Below, piece after piece: positions 16,692 through 24,523 of a stretch of 64,000 bases of DNA. This DNA is from Acidobacteriaceae bacterium. Its GTDB lineage: Bacteria > Acidobacteriota > Terriglobia > Terriglobales > Acidobacteriaceae. The stretch is from NCBI GenBank assembly GCA_003134855.1, contig PLCS01000008.1:682747-746746 (forward strand). The letters run 5' to 3'. Made by a program: the position numbers and the translations under genes. Position 1 is the stretch's first letter. The number at the start of each line of letters is the position of its first letter. Under the pieces are notes generated by a model. It was not told where the DNA came from. It worked only from the letters and a program-made list of their open reading frames with translations, and did not search any database.

Positions 16692-16709
16692 TGTGCAAAC
16701 TGTTGCACA
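16692..16709. promoter_or_regulatory. Perfect inverted repeat upstream of PEP-CTERM gene
   Basis: TGTGCAA (16692-16698), ACTG, TTGCACA (16703-16709). The spacing and symmetry suit a dimeric regulator site; a short RNA hairpin is the alternative. It lies about 310 bp before the PEP-CTERM gene start. Confidence 0.4.
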
Positions 16710-17020
16710 TTTATACCACTCTGCCAGGCCTTTGACCCCCATCGGAAACCCCTCGCAATTCAGGTTGTAACGTGTTCATTTATAAAGAGTTGAAAATGGA
16801 TATAAAAACTCTGGAACGGCCCGTTGGAATTGGCCCCTCACGTGCATCTGTTAGCTCGAAAAGGCAGTGTGTCGAGGTCTCCCCATTTATGCAAGGGCGC
16901 TCGGTTTACTCCGCTAACCCTTAACCCGGTTACCGTCTGGTGTCCCCATCCAGCCGGAACCATAAAAACGGAATCAAGCTGGGTATTCCTGGTTTGGCCC
17001 GTAGAAGAAGAGGACGAATA

Positions 17021-17788
17021 ATGAAGGCCATTCGCAACGTCACGCTTCTCTCGCTTTCCTTGGTAGCCTTGGCGCTGCTCGCGGTTGCCCCCGCGGCCTA
17101 CGCGAACACGATAACCTACACCACAATAGAAGCCAATTCCCCGGACAATTTGAACAACGAGATAGTGCTTCCTGCTATTTACCAGTTCAATCACACCTCT
17201 GGCCCGTATGCTGGAGACACGCTGAACTCGGTTACCATCACCTTCGTGGGTTCCGGTCAAACGACACTCACTGCTACGAATTCTGGCAGTAGCTCGTCAA
17301 TAAGAGTTGGGGTGGCTTCTGACACGACGGTCACCCTGGACAGCACAAACAGCGGCATCGACTCCATCCTTGTTGCCAACAACTTTTATGATGACGTGAC
17401 GGCAGCAGTCGCCCATCAAACTGTGTCAGGACATTCGACAGTGTATTGGGGGCAAAGTGGGATTGAAACAACGAATCCAAATGTGACTCCATATACGATG
17501 GTATCAACTGGCGGACAATCAGTCGTGTTTAACTCGGGCCTTGGGCTTTTTGAAGGATCTAGCTCCCTTGGATTCGAACTTAACTCGGATACGGGTATTA
17601 CTGGTGGGGGCAGCGGCGGGACTCTTTCAACTGGCCAGACCGGTAATAAATCCGGTGGCACGGTTATAGTCACCTACGACTACACGCCCGGGTCGGTCGT
17701 TCCCGAGCCCGGCACGCTGACTTTGTTCGGCACCGGCCTGCTGGGGCTGGCAGGGATGCTTCGCCGCAAGTTCAAGCAATCGCACTAA
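17021..17788 (+). CDS. PEP-CTERM sorting-domain secreted protein
   Basis: About 255 residues. The N-terminal signal (residues ~5-28, VTLLSLSLVALALLAVAPAA) is followed by a Ser/Thr/Gly-rich beta-structured body. The C-terminal PEP-CTERM anchor has VPEPGTL, a hydrophobic helix GTGLLGLAGML and a basic tail RRKFKQ. Such proteins are recognised by exosortase, cleaved at the PEP motif and released to or through the outer envelope, often in exopolysaccharide-producing cells. No exosortase is in the window. The ATG at 17021 follows GAGGA; a longer frame from 16940 would put a basic stretch before the signal peptide. Confidence 0.85.
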   Translation: MKAIRNVTLLSLSLVALALLAVAPAAYANTITYTTIEANSPDNLNNEIVLPAIYQFNHTSGPYAGDTLNSVTITFVGSGQTTLTATNSGSSSSIRVGVASDTTVTLDSTNSGIDSILVANNFYDDVTAAVAHQTVSGHSTVYWGQSGIETTNPNVTPYTMVSTGGQSVVFNSGLGLFEGSSSLGFELNSDTGITGGGSGGTLSTGQTGNKSGGTVIVTYDYTPGSVVPEPGTLTLFGTGLLGLAGMLRRKFKQSH

Positions 17789-17850
17789 GCCAGCGGCAAC
17801 TGGCAGCGCGGCATTTAGGCCTTTTCGTTCTCGTCCTTCCTGCTTCTTGG

Positions 17851-17886
17851 GAAAAGTGGAATGCGGTTCTCGCATTCCACTTTTTC
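17851..17886. terminator. Bidirectional rho-independent terminator
   Basis: GAAAAGTGGAATGCG (17851-17865), loop GTTCT, CGCATTCCACTTTTTC (17871-17886). The long perfect stem is flanked by A's on the left and T's on the right, so it can end both the rightward PEP-CTERM transcript and the leftward ABC ATPase transcript. Confidence 0.85.
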
Positions 17887-17889
17887 TTT

Positions 17890-17940
17890 GTTCCTATTCC
17901 CCTACTCCCTGACCCCTGATCCCTGATCTCTGAACTCTGT
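17890..17940. repeat. Heptamer-periodic intergenic repeat (family C)
   Basis: From 17890 units such as TTCCTATT and CCCTACT run into CCTGACC, CCTGATC, CCTGATC, TCTGAAC and TCTGTCC, all with a 7-bp period. It lies between the terminator and the ABC ATPase stop codon. Confidence 0.65.
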
Positions 17941-17943
17941 CCG

Positions 17944-18759
17944 TCACCAGCTATGCAGCCACTCCTCGTCGCGGCCGATGCGCACCGGCGCATGGAAGAG
18001 CTCGCTCAGCCGTTCCTCGGTGAGCAACTCCTGGCGCGGCCCGTCGGCCACGATGCGTCCGGCGCGCATCAGAATCACCCGCTCGATCTCCGGCAGGATG
18101 TCGCCGAGGTGATGGGTCACCAGCACCACGCCGGTGCCTTCGCGGGCCAGCCGCCGCAGGCACTGGACGAGTTCCCGTTGCGCGGCCAGGTCCAGGGCAT
18201 TGGAAGGCTCGTCCAGCAGCAGTTGCCGCGGCCGATGCACCAGCGCCCGCGCAATCAGGATGCGCCGCTTTTCGCCGGCCGACATTGTCCCCACCAGCCG
18301 ATTGGCCAGGTGCAGCGCCTCCATCCGGGCCAAAGATTCGTGAGCCCGCTCGCGCATCTCGCCGGTGACGTGCAGGTTGGGCCACAGCGTCGAGGCGGAA
18401 AAGAATCCCGCGATCACCGCATCCAGGCCGCAGGTCACGGCGGTCCGCTCGCCGGGCAGTTCCGTCTGCACTCCCGCCGCCACCACGCCAAAGTGCTTGC
18501 GCAGCTCGGTCAGGTCCCAGCGCTCGCGGCCAAAGATGCGCACCCGCATCCCCGGCTGCACGATGGGATAAAGCTGGCAGCTCATAGCCAGTATCAGCGT
18601 GGATTTGCCGCAGCCATTCGGCCCCAGAATCGCCACGTGCTCCCCGGCGCGGATGGTCAGGTTCACATCGTGCAGGACCACGCGGTCGCCGCGCGCAACG
18701 TTCACTTTGCGCAGTTCCAGGAACTCGCTCTCCAGGACTTCACTCCGGCTCTCGGTCAT
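17944..18759 (-). CDS. Stand-alone ABC transporter ATP-binding protein
   Basis: A 271-residue ABC ATPase. Walker A is GPNGCGKST (about residue 47), the signature motif is MSAGEKRR (a variant of LSGGQ), and Walker B is LLLDEPS, with the switch histidine in VLVTHHLGD. This form resembles the YlmA/ModF-like single ATPases. No permease or binding protein is adjacent, so the transport partner, if any, is elsewhere. The ATG at 18759 follows AGGAGAGAGG. It is divergent from argJ with a 36-bp gap. Confidence 0.85.
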   Translation of the reverse strand: MTESRSEVLESEFLELRKVNVARGDRVVLHDVNLTIRAGEHVAILGPNGCGKSTLILAMSCQLYPIVQPGMRVRIFGRERWDLTELRKHFGVVAAGVQTELPGERTAVTCGLDAVIAGFFSASTLWPNLHVTGEMRERAHESLARMEALHLANRLVGTMSAGEKRRILIARALVHRPRQLLLDEPSNALDLAAQRELVQCLRRLAREGTGVVLVTHHLGDILPEIERVILMRAGRIVADGPRQELLTEERLSELFHAPVRIGRDEEWLHSW

Positions 18760-18795
18760 CTAACCTCTCTCCTGCTAGATTAAAGGTTGAAATCC

Positions 18796-20016
18796 ATGAT
18801 TGATATGAGCAACCCATCCCAATACGTACTCCCTCGCGGCTTCCGCTTTGGCGCCGCCAAGGCGGGGCTCAAGAAGAGCGGCAACACCGACTTTGCCCTC
18901 ATCGTGGCCGACGCCCCGGCCAGCGCCGCCGCCGCCTACACCGCCAACCGCGTCATCGCCGCGCCGCTGATTCTGGACAAGCAGCACCTGAGAGCCACCG
19001 GAGGCAAGCTGCGCGTGGCCGCGATTAACGCGGGCAACGCCAACTGCGCCGCCGGCCAGGCAGGCCTGGATGCGGCTCGCGCCAGCTGCGAGGCCATCGC
19101 CCAGCTCTTCGGCTGCCGCCCGGAAGAGGTTTTCCCCTCCTCGACCGGCGTCATCGGCGTTCCGCTGCCGGTTGAAAAAATCATCGCCGCGCTGCCCGAT
19201 CTGGCCGCCCATCTGGATGCCGATTTCGACAACTTCCAGCAGGCCGCCCAGGCGATCATGACTACCGATACGGTGGAGAAGACCGCCTTTGCGCGGCTGG
19301 AGGTAGATGGGAAAGAGGTTCGCATCGCCGCCTTCTGCAAGGGCGCGGGCATGATTCACCCACAACTGATTCCGCACGCGACCATGCTGGTTTACATCCT
19401 GACCGACGCGGCCGTCGAGCCGGCGATTCTGGACGGCTACCTGCAACCGGCCATTGAGGTCAGCTTCAACCGCATCTCGGTGGACGGCGACACCTCCACC
19501 AACGACACCGTGCTGCTGCTGGCTTCGGGCGCGAGCGGAGCCGCAGTCGGCGCGGGCAATGCCGCCTTTGCCGCCGCTCTGACGCAGGTCTGCGCCTCGC
19601 TGGCGCAGCAGGTTGTGGCCGACGGCGAGGGCATCACGCATGTTGTGGAGCTGCACATCGAGGGAGCGGCCACGGACGCGGATGCGCTCAAGGTCGCCAA
19701 GGCCATCGCCCACTCGCCGCTGGTGAAGACGGCCTGGGCGGGCGGCGACCCCAACTGGGGCAGGCTGGCGGCGGCCATCGGCTACTCCGGCGCGCAAATC
19801 GACCCGGATCGCTTCGACATTCGCTTCGGCGAGCTGGCCATCTGCCGCGACGGCGGACGCGCGCCTGAGTTCGACGAGGCCGCCGCACACGACTATATCG
19901 CGCAGCGGGAGTTCTCGGTCACAATCGAGCTGCATCAGGGCGTCGGCTCCTGCCTCTTCTGGACCACCGACCTGACCCACGAGTATGTCAGCATCAACGC
20001 CGACTACTCTACCTAA
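18796..20016 (+). CDS. argJ: Bifunctional ornithine acetyltransferase / N-acetylglutamate synthase
   Basis: About 406 residues, the full ArgJ length. The self-cleavage site is seen in DGDTSTNDTVLLL (alpha/beta chain boundary at the Thr), and the acetyl-binding region has SSTGVIGVPLP. GNANCAAGQAGLDAA and GGDPNWGRLAAAIGYSGA are further family blocks. The enzyme recycles the acetyl group from N-acetylornithine to glutamate in arginine synthesis. The ATG at 18796 is chosen because AAAGG lies 8 nt upstream; TTG at 18787 is also in frame. No other arg gene is nearby. Confidence 0.95.
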   Translation: MIDMSNPSQYVLPRGFRFGAAKAGLKKSGNTDFALIVADAPASAAAAYTANRVIAAPLILDKQHLRATGGKLRVAAINAGNANCAAGQAGLDAARASCEAIAQLFGCRPEEVFPSSTGVIGVPLPVEKIIAALPDLAAHLDADFDNFQQAAQAIMTTDTVEKTAFARLEVDGKEVRIAAFCKGAGMIHPQLIPHATMLVYILTDAAVEPAILDGYLQPAIEVSFNRISVDGDTSTNDTVLLLASGASGAAVGAGNAAFAAALTQVCASLAQQVVADGEGITHVVELHIEGAATDADALKVAKAIAHSPLVKTAWAGGDPNWGRLAAAIGYSGAQIDPDRFDIRFGELAICRDGGRAPEFDEAAAHDYIAQREFSVTIELHQGVGSCLFWTTDLTHEYVSINADYST

Positions 20017-20153
20017 AGAGACGACTCAAATCTCTTTGCGTTGATGAGTTCGCCCGGCCTTCCGATGAAGAGCACAGAGAGTTCCGGCGCGGTTTGAAAT
20101 AGGATTGCGCAGGGTAAAAAGGGGAATCCAGCGGTTGCGAATCGGGTAGCAAT

Positions 20154-20214
20154 GGTCGTATACTGAAATACGACTATTCTGGTCGTAGTTCTAGGCTTCC
20201 GACTATTCAGGAAC
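20154..20214 (+). promoter_or_regulatory. Tandem operator upstream of feoAB (Rrf2/IscR-like pattern)
   Basis: GGTCGTA (20154-20160), TACGAC (20169-20174), GTCGTA (20182-20187) form two overlapping inverted repeats, GTCGTA-8-TACGAC and TACGAC-7-GTCGTA. CGACTATTC recurs at 20200-20208. The core GACTATTCTGGTC resembles the YGACTRWWWYAGTCR shape of IscR/Rrf2 sites, which would fit iron control of feoAB. The site lies 17-77 nt before the feoA start. The link to a specific regulator is inference. Confidence 0.5.
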
Positions 20215-20230
20215 CCTTTGGAGTTGTACG

Positions 20231-20521
20231 TTGAGCGTGTTGAGCGAATTGAATGTGGGCGAGAGCGGGGTGCTGATAGGCCTCGACCTGCCTGAATCCG
20301 TGCAGAATCACCTGATGCACATGGGCTTTGTTCCCGATGCGCTGATCACGGCTCTGCGCCGCGCCCCGGCCGGCGACCCCACCGTCTACGGCGTGGACGG
20401 CATGGAGATCGCTCTGCGGCGCGAGACCGCCGCGGCCATCCGTGTACGCGCCGCCGGCGCGGAAGACTTGGAAGACGACCAAGACGCGTACCTGCCCGAA
20501 ATGATCGAGGCCGCACAATGA
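20231..20521 (+). CDS. feoA: Ferrous iron transport protein A
   Basis: A 96-residue small SH3-like FeoA protein. LNVGESGVLIGLDLPE is the N-terminal strand pair, HLMHMGFVPDALI the conserved middle, and MEIALRRETAAAIRV the last strands. The tail is acidic. It assists FeoB in Fe(II) uptake at the inner membrane. The start is a TTG at 20231 with GGAG 7 nt upstream. Its stop overlaps the feoB start by 4 nt, so translation is coupled. Confidence 0.85.
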   Translation: MSVLSELNVGESGVLIGLDLPESVQNHLMHMGFVPDALITALRRAPAGDPTVYGVDGMEIALRRETAAAIRVRAAGAEDLEDDQDAYLPEMIEAAQ

Positions 20522-22428
20522 ACGCTTGCTGCGAGACTCCCGCCTTCGAAGCCCCTACCTCCCCGCCATTCGCCGGGGCGCTGAAGACGGTGGTGCTGAT
20601 CGGTCCGCCCAACTCCGGCAAGTCCACGCTCTTCAACCGTCTCACCGGACTGCGCCAGAAGGTGGCCAACTTCCCCGGCGTGACCGTGGAACAGAGGATG
20701 GGCCTGATGGCCGGCGTGGGCCGCGACGATCTGGTTCTGATCGACCTGCCCGGCATTTATTCGCTCGACCCCTACAGTGAAGACGCCCGCGTCTCCATCG
20801 ACGTGCTGCGCGGCAAAATGGCCGGCACGCCCAAGCCGGACGCGGTGCTGCTGGTGCTGGATTCACTGCACCTGACCCGCCAGTTGATGCTGGCCGCGCC
20901 AGTACTGGCGGTGGGCCTGCCGACGCTTGTGCTCCTGAACATGAGCGACCTGATGGAGGCGCGCGGAGGCCACGTCGACGCGCTCAAGCTGGCTCGCGAA
21001 CTTGGCGCTCCGGTGGCCCAGATCAGCGCCGTCCATGGAACCGGCCTGGACGCCGTTCCGCTCTTTCTTCATCAGCAAACCAACCGCGCCGCCGCCCAGC
21101 CGCTCTCGCTGCCGGTGCTGGGCAACGCCGCCAGCGCCCACGCCTGGGCCGCGCAACTGAGCCGCCGCACCGGCTACCGCGCTCCGCTCTCGGTGGAGGG
21201 CACGCGCCAGATCGACAATGTTCTGCTCCACCGCTTCTGGGGGCCGCTGCTCTTTTTGGTCGTGGTTGTGGGTGTTTTTGAAGTCGTTTTTTCTATCGGC
21301 CAGCCGCTCTCCGACGGTTTTGGGGCGATTCTGGCTCGCATCGGCGGCCTGATGAAGCTGGTGATTCCCGCAGGCTGGCTGCAGTCGCTGCTGCTCGACG
21401 GCGCGTGGAAGGGCATCTCATCGGTGCTGGTCTTTCTGCCGCAGATCCTGCTTCTGTTTCTTTTTATCGGGATTCTGGAAGACTCCGGCTACCTTTCGCG
21501 CGCCGCGCTGATCGCCGACCGCGTGATGCGCTCGATTGGACTCAACGGCAAAGCCTTCATCCCCCTGCTCTCGGCCTATGCCTGCGCGGTCCCGGCGATC
21601 ATGGCCACGCGCACCATCGAGAACAAGCGCGACCGGATGGCCACGATTCTGGTTGCGCCCTTCATGACCTGCTCGGCCCGCCTGCCGGTCTATATGCTCC
21701 TGATCGCCGCCTTCGTGCCCCGCATTGCCTACCTGCATGGTTTTCTGGGCCTGCAAACGCTGGTGATGCTGGGCCTCTACCTGGCCGGGTTTGTCGCCGC
21801 GATGACCACAGCGTGGCTGCTCAAAAGCTCAATCCTCAAGTCCAGCGATGCGCCGTTCATCCTGGAACTGCCGCAGTACCGCATGCCGACGTTGCGCTCG
21901 CTCGCCCTGCGCCTGATGGACCGCGCGCGCGTCTTCCTACGCCAGGCCGGCACCATCATTCTCTGCGTCACGCTGGCACTCTGGGTGCTGGCCCATCTGC
22001 CGGTGATTCACTCCGCCGGCGGCAACCTCTCCGCGCCGCTGCTCGCCGACAGCCTGATCGGCCGCCTGGGACACTTCATTGAGCCGGCGATTGCGCCGCT
22101 GGGCTTCAACTGGAAGATCGGCATCGGCCTGCTCTCCAGCGTGCTGGCCCGCGAGGTGATGGTCAGCACCATGGGAACTCTGTACGGCGCCGATCCCGGC
22201 ACGCAAGCGCTCAGCCTGCAAACCGCGCTGCACCACGACATGACGCTGGGCGGCGCGCTGGCGCTGATGATTTTCTTCGCCTTCGCGATGCAGTGCACCT
22301 CGACGATGGCCGTCGTTCGCCGCGAGACCAACAGTTGGAAGTGGCCGGCCGTGCAGTTCCTTTATATGCTGGCCATGGCCTGGAGCGCGGCCTTTGTGGT
22401 CAACCATCTGGTGATGGCGTTCTTCTAA
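20518..22428 (+). CDS. feoB: Ferrous iron transport protein B (GTPase-permease)
   Basis: A 636-residue Fe(II) transporter, shorter than the ~770-residue E. coli protein but within the range of compact FeoB. The N-terminal G domain has G1 GPPNSGKST, the switch Thr in NFPGVTVEQR, G3 DLPG and G4 NMSD. The membrane part contains the two Gate regions (LLSAYACAVPAIMATRTIE, and LAREVMVSTMG near residue 545) within about eight helices. It forms an operon with feoA behind the tandem operator. Confidence 0.93.
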   Translation: MNACCETPAFEAPTSPPFAGALKTVVLIGPPNSGKSTLFNRLTGLRQKVANFPGVTVEQRMGLMAGVGRDDLVLIDLPGIYSLDPYSEDARVSIDVLRGKMAGTPKPDAVLLVLDSLHLTRQLMLAAPVLAVGLPTLVLLNMSDLMEARGGHVDALKLARELGAPVAQISAVHGTGLDAVPLFLHQQTNRAAAQPLSLPVLGNAASAHAWAAQLSRRTGYRAPLSVEGTRQIDNVLLHRFWGPLLFLVVVVGVFEVVFSIGQPLSDGFGAILARIGGLMKLVIPAGWLQSLLLDGAWKGISSVLVFLPQILLLFLFIGILEDSGYLSRAALIADRVMRSIGLNGKAFIPLLSAYACAVPAIMATRTIENKRDRMATILVAPFMTCSARLPVYMLLIAAFVPRIAYLHGFLGLQTLVMLGLYLAGFVAAMTTAWLLKSSILKSSDAPFILELPQYRMPTLRSLALRLMDRARVFLRQAGTIILCVTLALWVLAHLPVIHSAGGNLSAPLLADSLIGRLGHFIEPAIAPLGFNWKIGIGLLSSVLAREVMVSTMGTLYGADPGTQALSLQTALHHDMTLGGALALMIFFAFAMQCTSTMAVVRRETNSWKWPAVQFLYMLAMAWSAAFVVNHLVMAFF

Positions 22429-22460
22429 ATCTTCCAATTTCGCTTCCGCGCAACAGCTTT

Positions 22461-22502
22461 TTCCTGTTCTCTATTCCCAATTCTCTGTTCCCTGCTTCTC
22501 CC
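22461..22502. repeat. Heptamer-periodic intergenic repeat (family C)
   Basis: TCCTGTTC, TCTATTC, CCAATTC, TCTGTTC and CCTGCTT follow with a 7-bp period between feoB and nrdR. Confidence 0.6.
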
Positions 22503-22523
22503 ATGCGCTAAAATCGCCGTAAG

Positions 22524-23000
22524 ATGAAGTGTCCTTATTGCGGTTTCGGGCAGGATCGGGTGGTGGACTCGCGCGAGAGCAAAGAGGCCGACTCGATCCG
22601 CCGGCGGCGGGAGTGCGAGCGGTGCAATCGCCGCTTCACCACCTATGAGCGGATTGACGAAATTCCCTACATGGTGGTCAAGAAGGACGGCCGCCGCGAG
22701 CGCTTCGACCGCCAGAAGGTCCTGAGCGGCCTGCTGCGCGCCTGCGAGAAGCGCCCCGTGCCTTCGAGCAAGCTGGAGGGGATCGTGGACGCCGCCGAGG
22801 CCTTTCTGACAGACGCCCCGGAGCGCGAACGCTCCACGGCCGAGGTCGGCGAGCTGATCATGAAACAGCTCAAGGGACTGGACACCGTGGCCTACATTCG
22901 CTTCGCCTCGGTCTACCGCGACTTCAAGGATGTGCGCGAGTTCAAGGAAGAGCTCGAAGGGCTTCTGGGCAGCCGAGCGGCAGGCAAGGGTAAGAAGTAA
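22524..23000 (+). CDS. nrdR: Transcriptional repressor NrdR
   Basis: A 158-residue protein of standard NrdR layout. The N-terminal zinc ribbon has CPYC (residues 3-6) and CERC (about residues 31-34), followed by RRFTTYER. An ATP-cone domain from about residue 49 (VVKKDGRRERFDRQKVLSGL) senses ATP and dATP. NrdR represses ribonucleotide reductase operons when dATP is high. The C-terminal Lys-rich tail is slightly longer than usual. No nrd genes are in the window. Confidence 0.95.
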   Translation: MKCPYCGFGQDRVVDSRESKEADSIRRRRECERCNRRFTTYERIDEIPYMVVKKDGRRERFDRQKVLSGLLRACEKRPVPSSKLEGIVDAAEAFLTDAPERERSTAEVGELIMKQLKGLDTVAYIRFASVYRDFKDVREFKEELEGLLGSRAAGKGKK

Positions 23001-23020
23001 GCCGGGTTGGCCGCCGGCAG

Positions 23021-23152
23021 CGTACCCGTCGCAGCGCCGGCAATGATCAGCAGCTCGGCCGGCTGGATCAGCACCATGACACGGCCCTTTTCCATCAGGA
23101 ATCCGGCGAGGATCGAACCAAACACCACGACTATGCCTAAGATGGCGTACAT
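23021..23152 (-). pseudogene. N-terminal remnant of motA (flagellar stator)
   Basis: Reading leftward from the ATG at 23152, the first 44 codons (MYAILGIVVVFGSILAGFLM, then EKGRVMVLIQPAELLIIAGA) match the first helix and following loop of MotA. After ATGT the frame runs into sequence antisense to nrdR and has no MotA character. The proton-pathway helices and the cytoplasmic domain are missing, so this is a remnant. No motB or flagellar gene is nearby. Confidence 0.7.
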
Positions 23153-23527
23153 GTTAGCCCCTCCCCGGCGCGGACGTGATCATGTTTCCGCCCGTCTGCC
23201 CGTCCTCGTTCCTCTTCGGTAAACAGCGCTCGCCGCCACGGCAAAGAATTTTCGTGACCAATAGCCTCAACAGGCTGTAAGCTGATTCATAGGAAAATTA
23301 CCAGAGTGCGGCGAGATTTTTCGTCGAACCGGTCACCAAAGTAATTTCTCCACTGCGATTTGTTGCAGATTGAAACAGTTCAAGGGTTTTGGAGGAATCA
23401 GCCGATAGTCTAACCAAGGGAAGAAGCCATAGCCTGAGCCCGAACCGCCGCATTCGGCGTAGCCGGAACCGCGAGGTGTGTGGGTTGTCTTTGGCTTCCG
23501 GGTTCTGCAACGGACGAGGCGCGTCTC
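23153..23527. other. Intergenic region with a FliA-like -10 element
   Basis: The 375 bp between the motA remnant and the LuxR-type gene hold no gene. GCCGATAG at 23401-23408 matches 7 of 8 bases of the sigma-28 -10 consensus, reading rightward towards the LuxR-type gene, but the -35 position (CAAGGG about 15 nt upstream) is weak. GCATTCGGCGTAGCCGG lies just downstream. I see no riboswitch consensus. Confidence 0.3.
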
Positions 23528-24208
23528 ATGAACAAGATTATCCTGGCCGATTCACAGGCGATTTTCCGGGCAGGCACAGCCAAGGTGCTGGCCATGGACG
23601 AAGACGTGCGCATCATTGCTCAATGCACTGACCTTGACCGCATGCATCACGCCATTACGACCTTTCCCGGCTCCATCGTGCTCTTTGCCGCCTCGCTGCA
23701 CCCGGACCTGGTCCGGTTGCGCGCGCTGCTGGAGAGCGTGGGCAGCCGCGGCATTGTGATTGCCGAGAACAACGACGCGGCCGGCGCCTACATACAGCAG
23801 GGCTTTCGCGGCGTGGTCTTCCGCTGCGTCACCGGGCCGGCTCTGGTGGAGTGCGTGCGCGCGGTAGCCGGCGGCGACACATGGCTGCCTCCGCAAATGA
23901 TGGTGCCCGACTCGCCCGAGGAAGACATGGTGGGCACGCGCGTCCGCGACCGGCTCACCCCCAAGGAGATGCGCATTGTCGCGCTCATCGTGCAGGGCTG
24001 CAAGAACCGCGAGATCGCGCTACGCCTCAAGACAACCGAGCAGGTCATCAAGAACTACCTGCGCTCGGTCTACGACAAGACCGGAGTCAGCGACCGCCTG
24101 GAGCTGGCCCTCTTCACCATTCACCACCGTGTGCTGGCGCAAGCCGCTGCCGATGTGGGCAGCAAGCTGGAAGCCGAGGAAGCTACCGCGCAGCAAGCGA
24201 TGGCGTAG
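23528..24208 (+). CDS. LuxR/NarL-type response regulator lacking the phosphoacceptor Asp
   Basis: About 226 residues: an N-terminal receiver-like domain (about residues 1-115) and a C-terminal LuxR-type HTH (about residues 140-200; DRLTPKEMRIVALIVQGCKN, then VIKNYLRSVYDKTGVSDRLE). The receiver keeps the first acidic position (ADS), but the phosphoacceptor strand reads SIVLFAASLHPD, with Ala in place of the usual Asp. The conserved Lys region reads VVFRCVT. This is an atypical receiver probably not controlled by phosphorylation. The ATG at 23528 was chosen over an upstream frame. Its last 17 codons recur at 29960-30010. Confidence 0.8.
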   Translation: MNKIILADSQAIFRAGTAKVLAMDEDVRIIAQCTDLDRMHHAITTFPGSIVLFAASLHPDLVRLRALLESVGSRGIVIAENNDAAGAYIQQGFRGVVFRCVTGPALVECVRAVAGGDTWLPPQMMVPDSPEEDMVGTRVRDRLTPKEMRIVALIVQGCKNREIALRLKTTEQVIKNYLRSVYDKTGVSDRLELALFTIHHRVLAQAAADVGSKLEAEEATAQQAMA

Positions 24209-24523
24209 CGGCACCCGCCACGGTGCAGAATTTACCGGACGCTTTCGCCCCTTCTTTATTCCACGGAAACATCCCAGTGGCATCATAGGCCGCGCCCGAG
24301 GGAATCAGAGTGGTGGCGACTATCTTTCCATCCTCCGAGCCGGTGGACTCGGTGATCCGGGATGAATCTGTACTTTTGCCGCTTATCAGCCAAGCCTTTG
24401 CATGAGCCGTGCGCTACGGAAGGCGGAGGTGCGGTGATTCCCGGCGGGAGGATGGAGATTCATGCGATCCCACCCTCGCCACAAAGACGTGGCAAGGATG
24501 GGGCATGCGGCGGTTTAAAGTGG
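24209..24523. other. Gap with possible gene remnant and a family-B repeat
   Basis: On the minus strand a frame without a start codon is open from about 24412 to 24189 and reads protein-like (for example IVATTLIPSGAAYDATGMFP), so it may be the 3' end of a lost gene; chance is possible. A family-B hairpin repeat follows at 24469-24505. Confidence 0.3.
24469..24505. repeat. Dispersed hairpin repeat, family B
   Basis: CCCACCCTCGCCAC, loop AAAGAC, GTGGCAAGGATGGGGCA. Same architecture as at 2558-2602 and 49230-49270. Confidence 0.6.

Larger units (their letters stand above)
15994..17020. other. Long non-coding region upstream of the PEP-CTERM gene
   Basis: About 1 kb without a convincing gene. 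The part 16050-16330 has codon-like composition and several overlapping short frames without a good start, so it may be a dispersed repeat or decayed gene. A heptamer block lies at 16652-16671 and a perfect inverted repeat at 16692-16709. The final 250 bp are AT-richer and presumably hold the PEP-CTERM gene promoter, but I see no clear -35/-10 pair. Confidence 0.5.

Noticed and set aside
16800..16840. Possible sigma-54 promoter (CTGGAACGGCCCGTTGGA) before the PEP-CTERM gene
   Set aside because: The -24/-12 spacing is off by one base and the -12 GC is missing.
18775..19980. Minus-strand 401-codon open frame inside argJ
   Set aside because: Antisense to a highly conserved enzyme and without any domain signal.
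23340..23480. Possible cyclic-di-GMP riboswitch before the LuxR gene
   Set aside because: The GEMM core (GGGACGCAAAGCC and the matching pairing) is absent.
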